A stretch of 64,000 bases of DNA from Cycas panzhihuaensis (Eukaryota > Cycadophyta). Shown here one piece after another: positions 1-12,108 of this stretch. The notes under the pieces are model-generated. The model did no database searches, was not told the origin of the DNA, and saw only the letters and a list, made by a program, of their open reading frames with translations. The stretch spans positions 184,643,741-184,707,740 of the forward strand of contig CM041465.1 of NCBI GenBank assembly GCA_023213395.1, in the 5' to 3' direction. Made by a program: the position numbers and the translations under genes. Each line of letters starts with the position of its first letter. The first letter of the stretch is position 1.

Positions 1-1259
1 AGAAAGAAGTGTCATCATGGGCATGAGGAGGAATCACACCCTATGGGTGATAAAACATAAAAAGCAAACATATTTTTAAGTATTTTTAAGGATTTCATAT
101 TTTTTTTAGTTTTTACAATAATATTTACAAGTGATAATTTATACTCATGATGGAGTAAGGATCCCTTATAGGGTGAGTTCTCAACTATGGCCATGGATAC
201 AATGACAAAATAAGCCCATCATAATGATATGACCTCATTAGGGGCTAACACATGACATAGATAAAGGTAGTTTAGGCTCATTTTGGAGTAAGGTTGTATT
301 GTGTGAGGGTGAGATCTTGACAATGGCAAAGGATGGAGTGGTATGATAGGCTTAGCATGATGACATGCCTCTAGTAGGAGCAATGCACATCACAAATGAA
401 AATATTTTAGGCTCATTTTAGAATAGGTTGGTAGCTTAGGCTCATACCAGAGTATTTTCCCTTAACAAGAGCAAAGATGAGCTATAGAAACTTCCCTATT
501 AGCCCACATAGGGACCATCCAAAATGAAGAGGGGGAGTGAGGGAGCCTGGATCACATTCTAAATCAAGGGGATATATGGGTGTGAATCAATCATGAGTAA
601 TGGGTCCATCATGGGACAATAGTAACTTAGGTTCATTATTTGAATTGTAGGTAGCAGGGGCTTGATCAGAATCAAACAATATGGTCATAGAGTCTGGGAG
701 ATTCTTACACACTTTAAACCATATCGATAGTTCATGGTAGGGAAACTAAATGGGTTTTGGATCTTGATGAGGGCCTATACTATGAATAAGTAATACAAGA
801 GGAGCATAAGATAGTGTCTAAGTGAGCAATGAGTTGAGGAGCATCCCCCTGGGGAGTTTCTCAGGTAGGTGATGAAGGTGGAGGATAGCTAGGAAAGGTA
901 GGCTCTAAAAGATGATCAAGAGCCCTTATGGAAGGACCAAAGTGAGGGGAAGTATCCTCATGGGATGATTCCCCAGGTGTATATAAAATGAGAGCCACCC
1001 TTTGTGTAGGGGGCTTGTAGTCTTTAACGTCCAACTTAAGGTCACTAAGGATGATAAGGTAACTATAGATACTTACACTAATCAGAGTAAATTAGACCAA
1101 GTTGGTTTAAGGAAATGGAGGGTCTTGATTATAGTAGGAATTGGGGCCTTAAGAAAGGGCCTTGAGGGAAGGATGGGGCTCATTGAGATCATTATCTCAG
1201 GCATCAAAGATAGCTTGGCAAGTAGGTGGAGATGTTTGAGAGGGAGGGGGCTCTTAAGG
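1..1259 (-). mobile_element. Left part of Tat-like Ty3/gypsy remnant, no domain recognised
   Basis: This stretch lies downstream, on the minus strand, of the protease remnant at 1260-1620, where reverse transcriptase would be expected. I could not recognise RT motifs in it. The longest open frames are short and on both strands, so I treat it as non-functional element sequence running off the window edge. Confidence 0.4.
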
Positions 1260-1620
1260 TATAACTTGCACTTCTCCTTTGTAGACAAATTTGAGTTATC
1301 CCTAATACAAAGAACAAATTGCCCCCATATTATCCAATCAAGGTCATCTTAGGAGTAGGTTGTAATCAACATCAATATCAAGGACAATAATGTCAGTAGG
1401 GACATTCTTGTCTTTAAGAGTGAGTGTCTAGGTCATTATCCCTAAAGGTGCCTTCTCACTCCTATTGTATCCTTAACATTTTAAAGGGATGGGATTAAGA
1501 GCCTCGATGCCTAATTTCTCAAGCATCCAAATGGTCATGGCATTCATTGAAGAGTTATTTTCCATAATAGTCCTCTTTAGGGAAAAGTTGGGAGTTTTTA
1601 TGGTGATGGTAAAGGGGTAG
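1260..1620 (-). pseudogene. Ty3/gypsy aspartic protease remnant
   Basis: Read on the minus strand, this contains ENNSSMNAM followed by MLEKLGIEAL and, further on, VPTDIIVLDIDVDYNLLL. That order fits the retropepsin-like domain of Tat-like Ty3/gypsy polyproteins: active-site loop, following helix, then the 'FIVLDM' strand. The active-site Asp-Ser/Thr-Gly is replaced by Glu-Asn-Asn, and stop codons interrupt the frame, so it cannot be functional. It follows the gag remnant at 2640-3170 in the expected gag-to-protease direction. The domain call rests on motif recognition; fine boundaries are approximate. Confidence 0.6.
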
Positions 1621-2639
1621 TACCACTAGCACTCTTACTTATTAGTAGGTGGTAATTCATGTGGATCAAAGAAGATAGTAGGAGGGCCATGAGATTTTGT
1701 GGCCACAAATTGAATGGGTGAATCCTTTTAACTAAGAGCCTTAAGGAGTAGATCTTATTAGTTTAGGTAACTCTACAAGACGTCTATCATTAATATACCC
1801 ACAGACACAATATAGAGTTCTTCAATGATAGAGAACATATTCCCCTTACCTATGGGTTAGGAAATTACTCATCAAAAGTTGTAGTGTCCTGGTCAGACCA
1901 AAATGGTCTTAGGAACAATAAGGATCTCTATAGGGGAAGGATCCATAGGTGGTTATAATGTTGAGGCCTCTCTAGCTTCCCTAATCACTTGGACATAAGT
2001 AATTAAGTAGACCTAAGTGGTCTCCAATATTTGGATGACTCATTTGCTCTTAGTATTAAGGCATAAAGGTGGGATTTGAGCCATAGGGATATAAGGATCA
2101 ATTAAGGCCTTGCCCTTAAATTGATCAGATGGCTAACAAAGAGGGGTTCCCTTCATTTGAGGTTGGGCTCACCCCTTACCTCATTAGTTTTATTATTATG
2201 GAGGTTGGTCAGGAGTATTATGACTTAAGAAGGAATCTTAATGGATCAATTAAGCAAGGTTTGGTCTTAAAATAGATTGAGGTGGGGAGTTACAAGGTGG
2301 GGCTAGGTTAAGATGCTAAGCCCAATAATAGGTATTGTGATGGGTGCAATGACCATGAATTGAACACAACCTCTTTTTAAAAGAGGGTTTCTTTTCTTAG
2401 GAAGTCTCATGGCCAACCTTAGTGGGTCCCATGGTTTAAGTGGCCTAATATATAGGATGGTAATAATGGTAGGGAGCTTATGGCTTTAGAGTGGATTACA
2501 TGGGCTGTAATTTTAAATCTTTAAGTGCTCACTCTAAAGAGCAAATAACAGATTTAAAGGGATCCATGGTTTTGTTAGTGGTACGAATGCAGGTATTAGG
2601 AGGAGGTTAGTGGCTACTTTGGTCATGTGGAGGAGGTTG

Positions 2640-3170
2640 TTCCTCATGACATGGCACATTCTTATTGATCTTCTTAAGATTATCTTAGATCTCAATAGAT
2701 TCTAGGACTAAGCACTTGCCTATTATCAAATCACATGCCATTGCTGCCATCTTGAGGACCTTGGCATGGATCTTGGGGTGTAAAGTATTAATGAATATAT
2801 ATCTCTTTAAATCTTCAGGCAACATGGCCTTCAAGGAATGAAGAAGATCATAAAATTGGTGAATAAAATCTCTATTGAGTTCATCCACTCATTATTTAAG
2901 AGAGAGTAGGGCCTTAGTCCCACTCTTAAAGGGTCTTGTTATGTCAAAATAGTTGATGAATGAGTCAAATAAGTGCTAAAAGTAAACTATATATAGGGTG
3001 AAGAGATGATAAAACCACTTCAACATGTATCCTTAAAGCAACCTAGGAAATAGTTTCATAAGTATGTGGTCATATGCCCAATAATCGATACATACCATGG
3101 TGAATACCCTGGCATAATCGGTGGGGTCTTTTGATAAAGTGTCATCAAATTTAGGTACTTTTGGTAGATG
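2640..3170 (-). pseudogene. Ty3/gypsy gag core remnant (Tat-like)
   Basis: The minus strand reads, in order, KFDDTLSKDPTDYARVF, LMKLFPRLL, a Trp-Phe segment, and an open stretch (2685-2888) containing NRDFIHQFYDLLHSL and KRYIFINTLHPKIHAKVL. This matches the layout of the retrotransposon gag domain: dimensional helix, L-x-LFP, A-x-xWF, then the 'F..TL.P' segment. Stop codons occur between the blocks. Gag would form the particle that packages element RNA in the cytoplasm. The frame continues upstream into a Pro/Tyr-rich segment now separated by element A, indicating that element A inserted into an older gag. Confidence 0.65.
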
Positions 3171-3599
3171 AGGGAGTAAATTTGTTTATAGGGCTTCTAA
3201 TAAAAGAGGGATAGACCTGTAGCCCATGAAGGGTCATACCCCAAGTTGGACTAGAGGATCATATGGAGTATATGAAGGTCATAGATAATACTTAGCTCCT
3301 CCTTGAGATAGATATGGGGGGTATGTTAGATAGGGGGCATGCCCTTGTTGGTAAGGGGTGTAAGAGGAAGTGGCATGAGGTATGCCCCCTACTTGATTGG
3401 GGAAGCCATGTTGAGGTAGGAATAAGTGGGATATCAGGGTGGCTAAGAGTAACTCAAACCCTTATAAGCTTGGGTATGGTAGGAGGGGGTAACTTAGGCC
3501 TTTGCCCCTTAAGGAGTGGAAGTTAAAAAGGGTGGTACTAAGGATACCATAGGTGCCCCTTGATAGACATTGGAAGAGAGGATTAATTAGGGTGTATAA

Positions 3600-3877
3600 T
3601 ATTACAGGCCAACTCCTGTAACCACAAGATCAAAGGGAAAAGAGATTAAAAGACAAAACAGATCACCAAAAGATCACCAAAAAGGGCGCCAAAGCAAACT
3701 CTAATAGATTGTATTCAAAATATATCAAGCTTATCCTATATAAGTTGGGGGATGCCCTATTTATAAGAGGGCCACTCATTATTATATTATTTTGTCACTA
3801 AGCTACCTAATCCCATATTCTTATCCTCCTTAACCCTTAACCTTCTACTCTATTACATATAGTGTGGGGTCATTGCA
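3600..3877 (-). repeat. Element A 3' LTR
   Basis: This is one of two 278-bp copies. On the minus strand it begins TGCAATGACC and ends CTGTAATA, so the termini are TG...TA rather than the usual TG...CA. It is directly flanked by TSD TATAA at 3595-3599. Confidence 0.88.
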
Positions 3878-3890
3878 TGCCCTCTCCCTT
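3878..3890 (-). other. Element A polypurine tract
   Basis: On the minus strand AAGGGAGAGGGC sits directly upstream of the 3' LTR, the normal place for the second-strand primer of reverse transcription. Confidence 0.7.
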
Positions 3891-3914
3891 GAGATGCTTT
3901 GCCCTCAAAGCATC

Positions 3915-4919
3915 CTAATATAGATATATGTATCCATCACTTATTTCTGCCAATATGTCATAGGTAGTGGTTTGATTAAGGTGATGATGAAGAGATACCA
4001 CTCTAGAAGATGTTGTCCAACAAAGATGCATAAGTCCACATAGATGGTGATGTGGTCTCAAAAAGAGTGACTCCTTTGTTTGACTATAAAAACCAATGAA
4101 ATATAGACCCATAGTATAGTAGTATGGCAATCCACAAAGGTGAGAACCCAAATTCTCCTGTAATTTGAATGTTGATGGAGATAACTCAATGTTTACACTC
4201 CCATGTTAATCCAAAGTAAAATTTACCTCATATTCTTTATCTTCCTCTTGTTTAGCCTCTCCTTCTAGATGGGTGCTCTAGTTAGGAATGAGGGCCTCAA
4301 TATGTTGACGAAGTACAAAAGTGAAGAGGTCCCAATTTGGCCTGTAAGTGTTTTGGCACCACTCACGTGCCCACGATTGAAGGGGACCTTCCAATTATTG
4401 AACACCTAGGCAAAGCTTGTGGTATTCAGTCAAGTCATATTCTTCAAAGTATGTAAGCATGGATGCAAGCCAATCATCAAAGGTGATAGATCCATCAAGC
4501 TTAAAATAAAATAGCTCGATCCCATATTCTTCATCATTCGAATGATCCTAGTCTTATAAAACAGCTTCATCTTGCAATCCAATGTCCTGGTCATATACAT
4601 CTTCTTTTGTGGTAGCTTCAATGTCTAGACTAACTCTTATTTCTCTTTGAAGTTCCATCTTAAAAGATGCCCAATTTAGATCTGGGTGTGAGATGCACCA
4701 ATCCCAAACTGTTCAATGGAGGTCCCATTACCAAAATAGTACAGCGAACATAACTTTCACATAGTCATGCTTAAAGTAGTAAACTGTAGAATAGTCTTCA
4801 AAGAACTATTCTAAAGTGGCAACCTAGTCATGAAGTTGAATATTGCCATCCATCCTGAAGCAAACGAGGTCGAGCTCATCATTGTAGTCGAAAAAGAATT
4901 ATTCATAGTCATAATGCCA
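3915..4919 (-). pseudogene. Element A gag-like frame with two gag cores
   Basis: A single minus-strand frame runs through this interval with several stop codons. Two related blocks lie head to tail. Block 1 (4880 down to 4627) has CFRMDGNIQLHD, EDYSTVYYFKHDY, VWDWC and LNWASFKMELQREI. Block 2 (4526 down to 4283) has YFKLDGSITFDDWLASM, YFEEYDLTEYHKLCLG, SWAREWC and PNWDLFTFVLRQHIEAL. Both show the F-x-hydrophobic-DG start, a DW pair, a tyrosine-rich helix, paired Trp residues and a closing W..F...L...I helix typical of retrotransposon gag. A linker rich in Asp and Glu joins them. The frame continues past the blocks to the LTR, ending in a region that includes LRAKHLKGEGMQ over the purine tract. 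No zinc knuckle was seen. Decayed, no longer coding. Confidence 0.65.
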
Positions 4920-7122
4920 ATCAAGAAGACCATATTTCTCATATGATGCAAGTAATTTCCTATCAGGCCCTGGGTCCATTTGTCCCTCGTTTTCCTTCCT
5001 TTTTATTTTACTTTTTCCTTCTTCTTTGAGGGAGTGTCTATAGCCAGTTGGTTCCCTTAATGTTATAGCCTCAAGAGCAATGGTATACAAGCCAAAGTCT
5101 GAACAACCAAAAGATATAAACCATAAGACTCAACTTTAACTATTAATATCTATTGCAAAAAATATCCAAACAAAACCATATAATAGTCTAAATCGAAGCC
5201 CTTAAAGCAAAAAACTCGATAAAACTGACAAGGCTAAATTCTGAACCCATATGATAAAGATATGCTAAAATAGTGTAACAGAAGTTAGACCACTTTAAAA
5301 AAATCACTTCAAATCTCTATGTAACCACCCATTGACACTAGAAGGCCATATTTAAGCATAATATAAAATCCAACTTGATTTTTATAAAACTTTACAAACC
5401 TTAAGCCTAATATTTGAAATCTGCCACTTCCACTAGGGTCCGCTCATCATCGCCACTGTCCAGTGATCATTTTCAAGGTTGCAGTTTAATAATCACTAAA
5501 TGAATCTCTCTCTTGTATATTACTGGCACGAAGATGATAATGACCATGGTTGTCAAACAAGGCATCGCTACTAGTGGCAAATTTGCAACAATCCATCGAC
5601 ATAGGTAAAATATTTGTCACCTATCGAGCACACAACTCTTCCTCATTATGTATGGCTCAGGCAAGGGGTTTCCATGGCAACTATAGCCATATCATTCCAT
5701 GTAGATAAGTGCCAGTCATATCTCTATGGCCTTTTTACTAAGTCATTGTGCACCCACAACTTTCAATCCATAATGCAGAATGGAGTTCTGAGTATTGGTC
5801 AATGGACAACTTGAATTATTGCATAGAAGAAATCACTAGAGATAGACACAACCTAAATCCTGGCTCTATTGCATAATTGTGAGATAATGCCCCTTAACTA
5901 CTCTTCATTTGTGTGCCTATTATGTAACCTTACTGAAGGGTAAAGTTACCATCAATGCTCTGCAGAAATTACAAGGTTGTATCTATTGTTTTCACTGTCA
6001 AAGCAATGACGACTCAACTATCACCTTCTCTCTTTATGCGGAGGTCATAGCAAATCAGGCAAATTAACAATGGGTAATAGTAACTAGTTGCTTACGCTTG
6101 TCTGAGCCTAGTACATGCAAAGTAAGGGTTTTACTACTTTGAATTTAAGCCCGTCAGAAATCAGATGAAGGCTGGATGGAGATCAAGTTATGATACATGC
6201 AGATGGAATCCTCAGTAGCACAAGTGTTCATTATCCATGGGAGAGACACAACGTTTCTCCCTCATCTGGCTCATACTTAAAACATTTTTGACCAGAAGAA
6301 CTGATACACTTGAATGCCCCCCCCTCAAATGGTTAAAGAGCCACATTCACCCCTAATTTCTTTACCTATCAGAAACTGTGCAGATACCCAATTCATGTAT
6401 AGTGTTGGCTCCTACGTTGTTGCCTACTAAGAAGTAGTTGGTGACGTCTACAAGGTGGGAGTTGAGCCACAGTTCCAACGATCCCTCAATGCTCCATATG
6501 TGTGATGTTATCCCACGATCAAGTGAAGAATGACCAGCTGAACTCTACAAGTTCCTCCCACCAACGATGTAACTCTTAACAACAAACATGAAGAAGTGAT
6601 TAGGAAGGATGCAACTCTTAATAGTAGTCTTGATCTCTATCTAACATCAATCGAATACTTTTAGACTAGCAATCGTATGCAAGAATTTCTATAGACCCTT
6701 GAATCAACAACATCGTAAATGATATGACTGGCTCAATAGAGATAATTTATAGTTGAGGTGCAAGTGTTGCTTATGAAGAGGTTAGAGTAGCTACAAATAA
6801 AGCATCAACATAATCCACAGATTATAAGCAACTCACTCTTAAGGTTTGTACATAAACCTTACTATTTGGATCTTGGACTGAGTAAACCCTTCAACAAGGA
6901 TTACTCTTCTGTATCTACGATAAACCAGGAGGAAGGAAAAGAATTTGCCCTTGTCTAGCTCTGATAGATCAAAATGGCTCTGGTACGAATCGATGCTAGC
7001 TCTGGTTGGGATCAGAAATGACTTTGTAAACTCTTCAACAAGCTTGCTAATCCTCTAGTGATATTGTGTCTTCATCACCTACAGTAAATATGGAGGAAAC
7101 TAAAAAAGTTGCCCTTCTCTTG
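4920..7122 (-). other. Element A 5' leader, no gene
   Basis: This is about 2.2 kb between the primer-binding site and the gag-like frame. Frames on both strands are short and match nothing I recognise. A long leader before a single gag frame is typical of gag-only elements. Confidence 0.5.
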
Positions 7123-7134
7123 GCTCTGATACCA
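7123..7134 (-). other. Element A primer-binding site
   Basis: The minus strand reads TGGTATCAGAGC, complementary to the 3' end of plant initiator Met tRNA. It is two bases inside the 5' LTR and fixes the element as minus-strand. Confidence 0.85.
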
Positions 7135-7136
7135 CC

Positions 7137-7414
7137 TATTATAGGCCAACTCCTATAACCACAAGATCAAAGGGAAAAGAGGCTAAAAGACAAAACAGAT
7201 CACCAAAAGATCACCAAAAGGGGCGCCAAAGCAAACCCTACTAGATTGTATTCAAAATATATCAAGCTTGTCCTACATAAGTTGGGGGATGCCCTATTTA
7301 TAAGAGGGCCACTCATTATTATATTATTTTGCTGCTAAGCTACCCAATCCTATATTCTTATCCTCCTTAACCCTTAACCTTCTACTCTATTACATATAGT
7401 GTGGGGTCATTACA
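7137..7414 (-). repeat. Element A 5' LTR
   Basis: Second 278-bp copy; on the minus strand it starts TGTAATGACC and ends CTATAATA. TSD TATAA follows on the plus strand at 7415-7419. Confidence 0.88.
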
Positions 7415-7419
7415 TATAA

Positions 7420-8560
7420 GAGGAAGGATGTGGTAAGGAGTTCTGCCCAAATGGCCCCCAAATAGGGGGAGCTACCCCATAAGTAGGGAGAGGGTGAGAT
7501 CCCCCATGCTCCCATTGTTGGGACGTATATCCTAATGAAAGATACAATGAAGGGTCCACATGATATAGATAAGGGCAAATAAATAGTCTTCCACCATATC
7601 CTATGTAGTAAGGATGAGGAGGAATGGATGGAATAACAAGAGGAACTAAGACCATTCTTGGGTGGGGGATTATGGTTTACAATGGTGGAATAATAGAAGT
7701 TAATTAGGAAGCATGGGGATAGCTTAGGAAAGGGTCTAAGTTAAATTAGGTCCTCCTCCAAGTGGGGTGTTTGTAGTAATAGATGAAGTAGTCTCATTTT
7801 AAGGAAGTGAAGTAGTAGTTTGGGTAGAAATGAGAAGAGGGAGTGATGCAAAGGTCATATAAGTAATGAACAATAATCGTTAGGACTAAACAGGGGAAAC
7901 CTCTCTTGTTGCTGACTCAAAATGGACACGTCAAGCCTTTATCATATCCCATGATAGAGTGTGGATTTGATTAAAAGGGATAACATGTCCACCTTACTGA
8001 CCTAGGTGAATGGGAAAGGGAGGAGGGACCTATTCAGGATCTTGAGCAAGATCTAGAAAGGTGATGCCCCTAATTATGTATGCATGTGAGCCAACCGAGT
8101 TTTGGTGGAACTCCTTGGTCTCATGAGAAGTATGTGTACCTACATGTGTAAGATCTTTGTATGAGTATGGCACCTCATGTTGGGGCCAATCATGGGCATA
8201 ATGGTCAAATGCCCACTCAGAGTGATGCCTATCATGGGTGACCCTTAGTTACTTAAGGAAATGGAGGTGTATACAGGGTCTATTTTCATAGGTAGAAGAT
8301 CATATAAGTAACAAGAGAATTGTTGCATTCCAGATCTAAGTGATGAATCAAAAGGGGTCCTTATGCAACTTTAATTAAACACCCCATTTAGAAATCAAGA
8401 ATGAAAAGAGTGTAAAGGAAAAGCCTAGATGTACTAAGTGACTTTCAACTAGTGAGTCCCCAGAATAGTTATCAGTGAAACATACAAGAGGGGCAGTAGA
8501 TCATAAGCAACAAACCTAACAACAAAAGACTAGCATGTAGAAGGCAAATGTATAGGGTAA
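7420..8560 (-). pseudogene. Right arm of split Tat-like gag, Pro/Tyr-rich
   Basis: Beyond element A the minus strand resumes a Pro/Tyr/Gly-rich frame (about 7420-7655, for example PPHPYYIGYGGRLF). Similar Pro/Tyr-rich sequence lies at 3190-3590 on the other side. Removing element A and one TSD copy joins the two arms, so they are one older gag N-terminal region. Further right the coding signal fades. Confidence 0.45.
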
Positions 8561-10400
8561 AGGTGAGATAAATCCCTACTCAAGGTGCTTGTGCACCTCT
8601 TGGATGCAGATATAAAGGCATATTATGCTTTTAGACATTTAGGAGAAAGGATAGACTAGAGTAACATAGATGTTTTCATATGTATATGAATGGATCGAGT
8701 TTATTAGTAGTAGGGGTTTAAGGTAAGATATAAAGGGAAATGCACACCTATGTACATCTATATGCTCTTTTCATTTAATGGAAACAAAGAGTTACCCTAA
8801 CTGGAGATGTAATATCATCCCATAATTTTAAGGACTCGCAACAATGTGATCCCTTCCTTTGTTTAGACTTTTAATAAAAACATGCGATGACTATTTAATA
8901 GAATGATAATAAAATGCAATGTACACAAGAAAAGAAGATGAAGGTGCTTCTTTTTTGGGGGGAATTTTATGCTTTCTTCTTTTTTCTATTTTTCTATTTT
9001 TTATTTTTTTGCCTAAGAGGGAAGATGATGAACAAAAGACTAAAAGGGAAGGAACCTACTTTCTCTCTCTCTTTTTTTTTCTTTAAAAGGAGAGAGAGAG
9101 AGAGAGAGCTACATAAAAAGGAATAACTTCTTTATCTTTTATTTTCCTTTATTTTTTTATCCTTTTATAAAGAAAAGGGAATAAAAGGGGTGTAAAATAA
9201 AGAACCTATCTAAGTTTCTTTTCACCCTTTCCTTTAATTTATTTTAGTTTTTTCCTTTATCTCTTTTTATGCTTAAAAGAAAATAGGTCAAGATGAGAGA
9301 AAGAGAGCATACATAGGAATGATGAGATGCACTCCTTTGATGATATTGAGCTAGAAGAGTGACTTAAATAGAAACATATATATTCTACTATGTAAAGTTA
9401 AATGAAAAATTTATCAGCATTTTTGCTTACCAGATATACTTATGATATAGAGAAACTTTATGCCAATGACTCAAAATGAAGAAGCATAAGCTCAACCATA
9501 TGAGTTAGCTTACCTTTTGTGAGTCTTTGCTAAAGTGAGAGTTTAGTGAATGGCTCGAGGTCTTAGTTAGTGGTGGGGGAATAACTTGATCTCCCATTCC
9601 TTGCGATAGAGCAAGCACTATTTCTACAAGGTAATTACTAACAAAAGAGCATAACCATACACATGTAATTCCTCCAATAAATAGTAATATCAAAAGTAAG
9701 CTAAAGGAATATATAATTCAACCAGTAAAGGAGGAGGAGATAGAGCCTCAAATTGGTTTAATGTATACAAAATATGGTAAGTTCCCCAAGCTATACTTAG
9801 GTGCTACCTCCCCTTATAATAACCTTTGAGACCAATAGAGTATAGAATGGAAAAAAAGACAAGGATAAGGGATACTAAAAGGAACAAATTATCAAGTAAA
9901 GGCTAGTTTATCAGGTGGAATAAAATAAAGTACAAACAAAAGATAACATCTAAAACAACAACTTATGAATTGCAAAAGGAGGAGGTTTACCTCTTTCTTA
10001 TATAGTGGAGGTAGCTAATAGTTATAGAAACTCCACTTCAAGGCTCTCTTTTACTAGTGGAAGTGAGTATCTCCAAGGATGTAATTAACTAGTGGTGGTG
10101 TAGATCAATGGTGCTTAATTCTCATAGAATTTTAGTAGTATAATAATGTAGTATCATCTATCAACTTGATGTCTTCCTCTAATGGAAAAAATACAGGGAT
10201 TTATAGATGAAGGCAGAGGAGACAAGGGTGGTTTTTATCCTAGAGTATGGGAGAAAACAAGAGGATAAATCCATAAGTCATGCTCATGGATTTAGACTAA
10301 AACCACATGGGAATAAGAAATTTATGTGTGATTTAGCCTCTTGGGGCACCCAAATTTGACAAGCATTGATCTACGGCTAACACAAGCTACCCAAGACTAA
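8561..10400. other. Non-coding element leader, low complexity
   Basis: No gene was found. The stretch holds T/C-rich tracts (8950-9070 and 9120-9260) and a short GA microsatellite (9091-9108). It probably belongs to the leader or LTR zone of the minus-strand Tat-like element. A recognisably similar layout recurs at 62,580-63,520. Confidence 0.4.
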
Positions 10401-10479
10401 TAGGGCTATATTGATGAGCTAACTATCATCATGAGGATCAAGTATAGGTAGATGATAATTGTATTACAAATATATTTAT

Positions 10480-10545
10480 GGTATTATGAAATCATTCACA
10501 ATATGGTGAAATCATTTGTAATACTGTGAAATCATTCATAATACT
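10480..10545. repeat. Degenerate 21-24 bp tandem repeat
   Basis: Three successive imperfect units share the core TGAAATCATT followed by an AATA-type spacer. The units differ by several bases and sit in non-coding DNA. Confidence 0.55.
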
Positions 10546-10729
10546 ACTATAACAAGAAAAACACACAAAACTTTTGTAATAGACAAGCATTTTCAATGAA
10601 AAACATATGTAAACATGCCAATAACTCACCAATAAAGAAATTTAGATGTAGATATAGTCAAGAAGAAGCAACTAACAATGGAAAAAAGAATAATCAATAG
10701 ATCAAAATAAGACTAAAAGGGCATTACAA

Positions 10730-10765
10730 GGGGGTGAGGGTGGGGGGGTGTGAGGGTGTGGGGTG
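10730..10765 (+). other. G-rich tract
   Basis: Several runs of three to seven G are separated by short T/A/G spacers, a layout that could fold as a G-quadruplex. No gene is attached to it. Between 10,546 and 11,039 nothing else was recognised. Confidence 0.4.
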
Positions 10766-11039
10766 TAAACACCTTTTCCAACTCAAGAAGCCTGATGGGT
10801 GGACTAATGGCCAATGAAGGAGGTCATACTCATCATCAGATAAGGTAAACATGGCTCACCATATAGAATAAACAAGCAAGTAAAGATATACACTCGTTAT
10901 CTATGATCATGATATATAAATCTAATGAGGTATAAAGAGTAATGAATCATACCTCTACTTACCTATTTGTTGTAGTGTCTATTCCATTCTTGGGAGTTAG
11001 GAAATAGTATATTACTCAAATGCCTCATAATAATAGAAG

Positions 11040-12108
11040 CATGGGCCATCTTGGAAGAGTTCCATACTAAGATGTATGGAGGTGATTTTTCTATTGATGT
11101 TACTACATGTAAAACTTTAAGGGTTGATTTTTACTGGCCTACTATATTTCAAGATTCCTATTTGAAGTTTAAGAATTGTGAGATATGTTGGAATTTTATA
11201 GGTAAATAAAAATTAAGTGATATACCTTTAAACATAGTATATGTAGATCACTTTGAACATAGTATATGTAGATCAACCATTTAAAAATCGGGGATTAGAC
11301 TTCATAGGTCCCATAAATCCCACGTATAATAAATGGTATATATTCATCCTCACATCCATAGACTATTTTACAAGATGGGTTGAAGTTGTGGCTACTAAAA
11401 TGGCTATTAGCAAAGTAGTTACTAACTTTCTACAGGAAATAATTATACCTATATTTAGTGTGCCACCCTTTTTAGTCTGTAACAATAGCGTTGTATTCAA
11501 CTAAAATGAAATGGCTAAGTTCTATTAAGAATATGATATATGTTTATGTAGCTCTTTAAATTACTATCCATAAAGAAGTAGTCTTACAGAGCTGACAAAT
11601 AAAATACTTGTTAGAATCCTAAAGAGTATGATAAATCAAAGCTAGATATATTGATACTTAAAGTTGCAGTTAGCTCTCTATATAGATCAAAACATTATAA
11701 AGGAAGATTTAGCCTATCCACCATTTATTTTTAATACATTAGAATTAATAGATCTTGAGGAGAATAATTAGAATATTATTAATAGTAGGATACACTAACT
11801 TCTAAAGTTAGAGGAGGAATGAAGTGAATCCCATAATATTTTTCTCTCTCATTAAGACAAGGTTAAAAGGTTCTTTAATAGTAAACACACACAACATAAA
11901 ATCTTCAACGTTGGTGACCAAGTACTAATGTGGGACAAAGCTAGGGAAAAACCTAACACTCATAAGAAATTTAACTCACTTTGGTTTAGACCATTTGTTA
12001 TAATAAGTGTACTAGGAAATAATGCATACAAGTTAAAGGGTCCCCAAGAAATGCCTATTCTAGTAAATGGAAGATATTTATAGTTTTATTATCATGGAGG
12101 TTAAGGTC
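11040..12108 (+). pseudogene. Ty3/gypsy integrase remnant (non-chromodomain type)
   Basis: The plus strand reads a degenerate zinc-binding module (LEEFHTKMYGGDF, later FKNCEICWN), then an open stretch at 11253-11504 with GLDFIGPINP and DYFTRWVEVVATKMAISK, the integrase catalytic core. The C-terminal part includes FNVGDQVLMWDKAREKPN and FRPFVIISVLGNNAYKL, ending near PILVNGRYL. That tail fits Tat/Athila-like integrases, which lack a chromodomain. The second zinc His is Asp, the second catalytic Asp position reads Asn (LVCNNS), and stops interrupt 11,505-11,870. Integrase would insert element cDNA into the chromosome. It lies opposite in strand to the 1-10,400 remnant, so it is a different element. 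Confidence 0.75.

Larger units (their letters stand above)
3600..7414 (-). mobile_element. Element A: gag-only LTR retrotransposon
   Basis: Two 278-bp direct repeats (3600-3877 and 7137-7414) bound 3.26 kb of internal DNA. A 5-bp duplication TATAA flanks the whole at 3595-3599 and 7415-7419. On the minus strand the 5' LTR is followed by two bases and then TGGTATCAGAGC, a primer-binding site for initiator Met tRNA. A purine tract precedes the 3' LTR. I count about 15 differences between the LTRs (about 5%). The inside holds a gag-like frame with a duplicated core next to the 3' LTR and roughly 2 kb of leader; no protease, RT or integrase is visible. The structure resembles the terminal-repeat gag-only (TR-GAG) class known from plants. 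Confidence 0.88.

Noticed and set aside
1002-1352. 116-codon plus-strand ORF
   Set aside because: It overlaps the protease remnant on the opposite strand and shows no known protein pattern.
10730-10765. G-rich tract as a telomere-like repeat
   Set aside because: The spacing is irregular and does not repeat the plant telomere unit.
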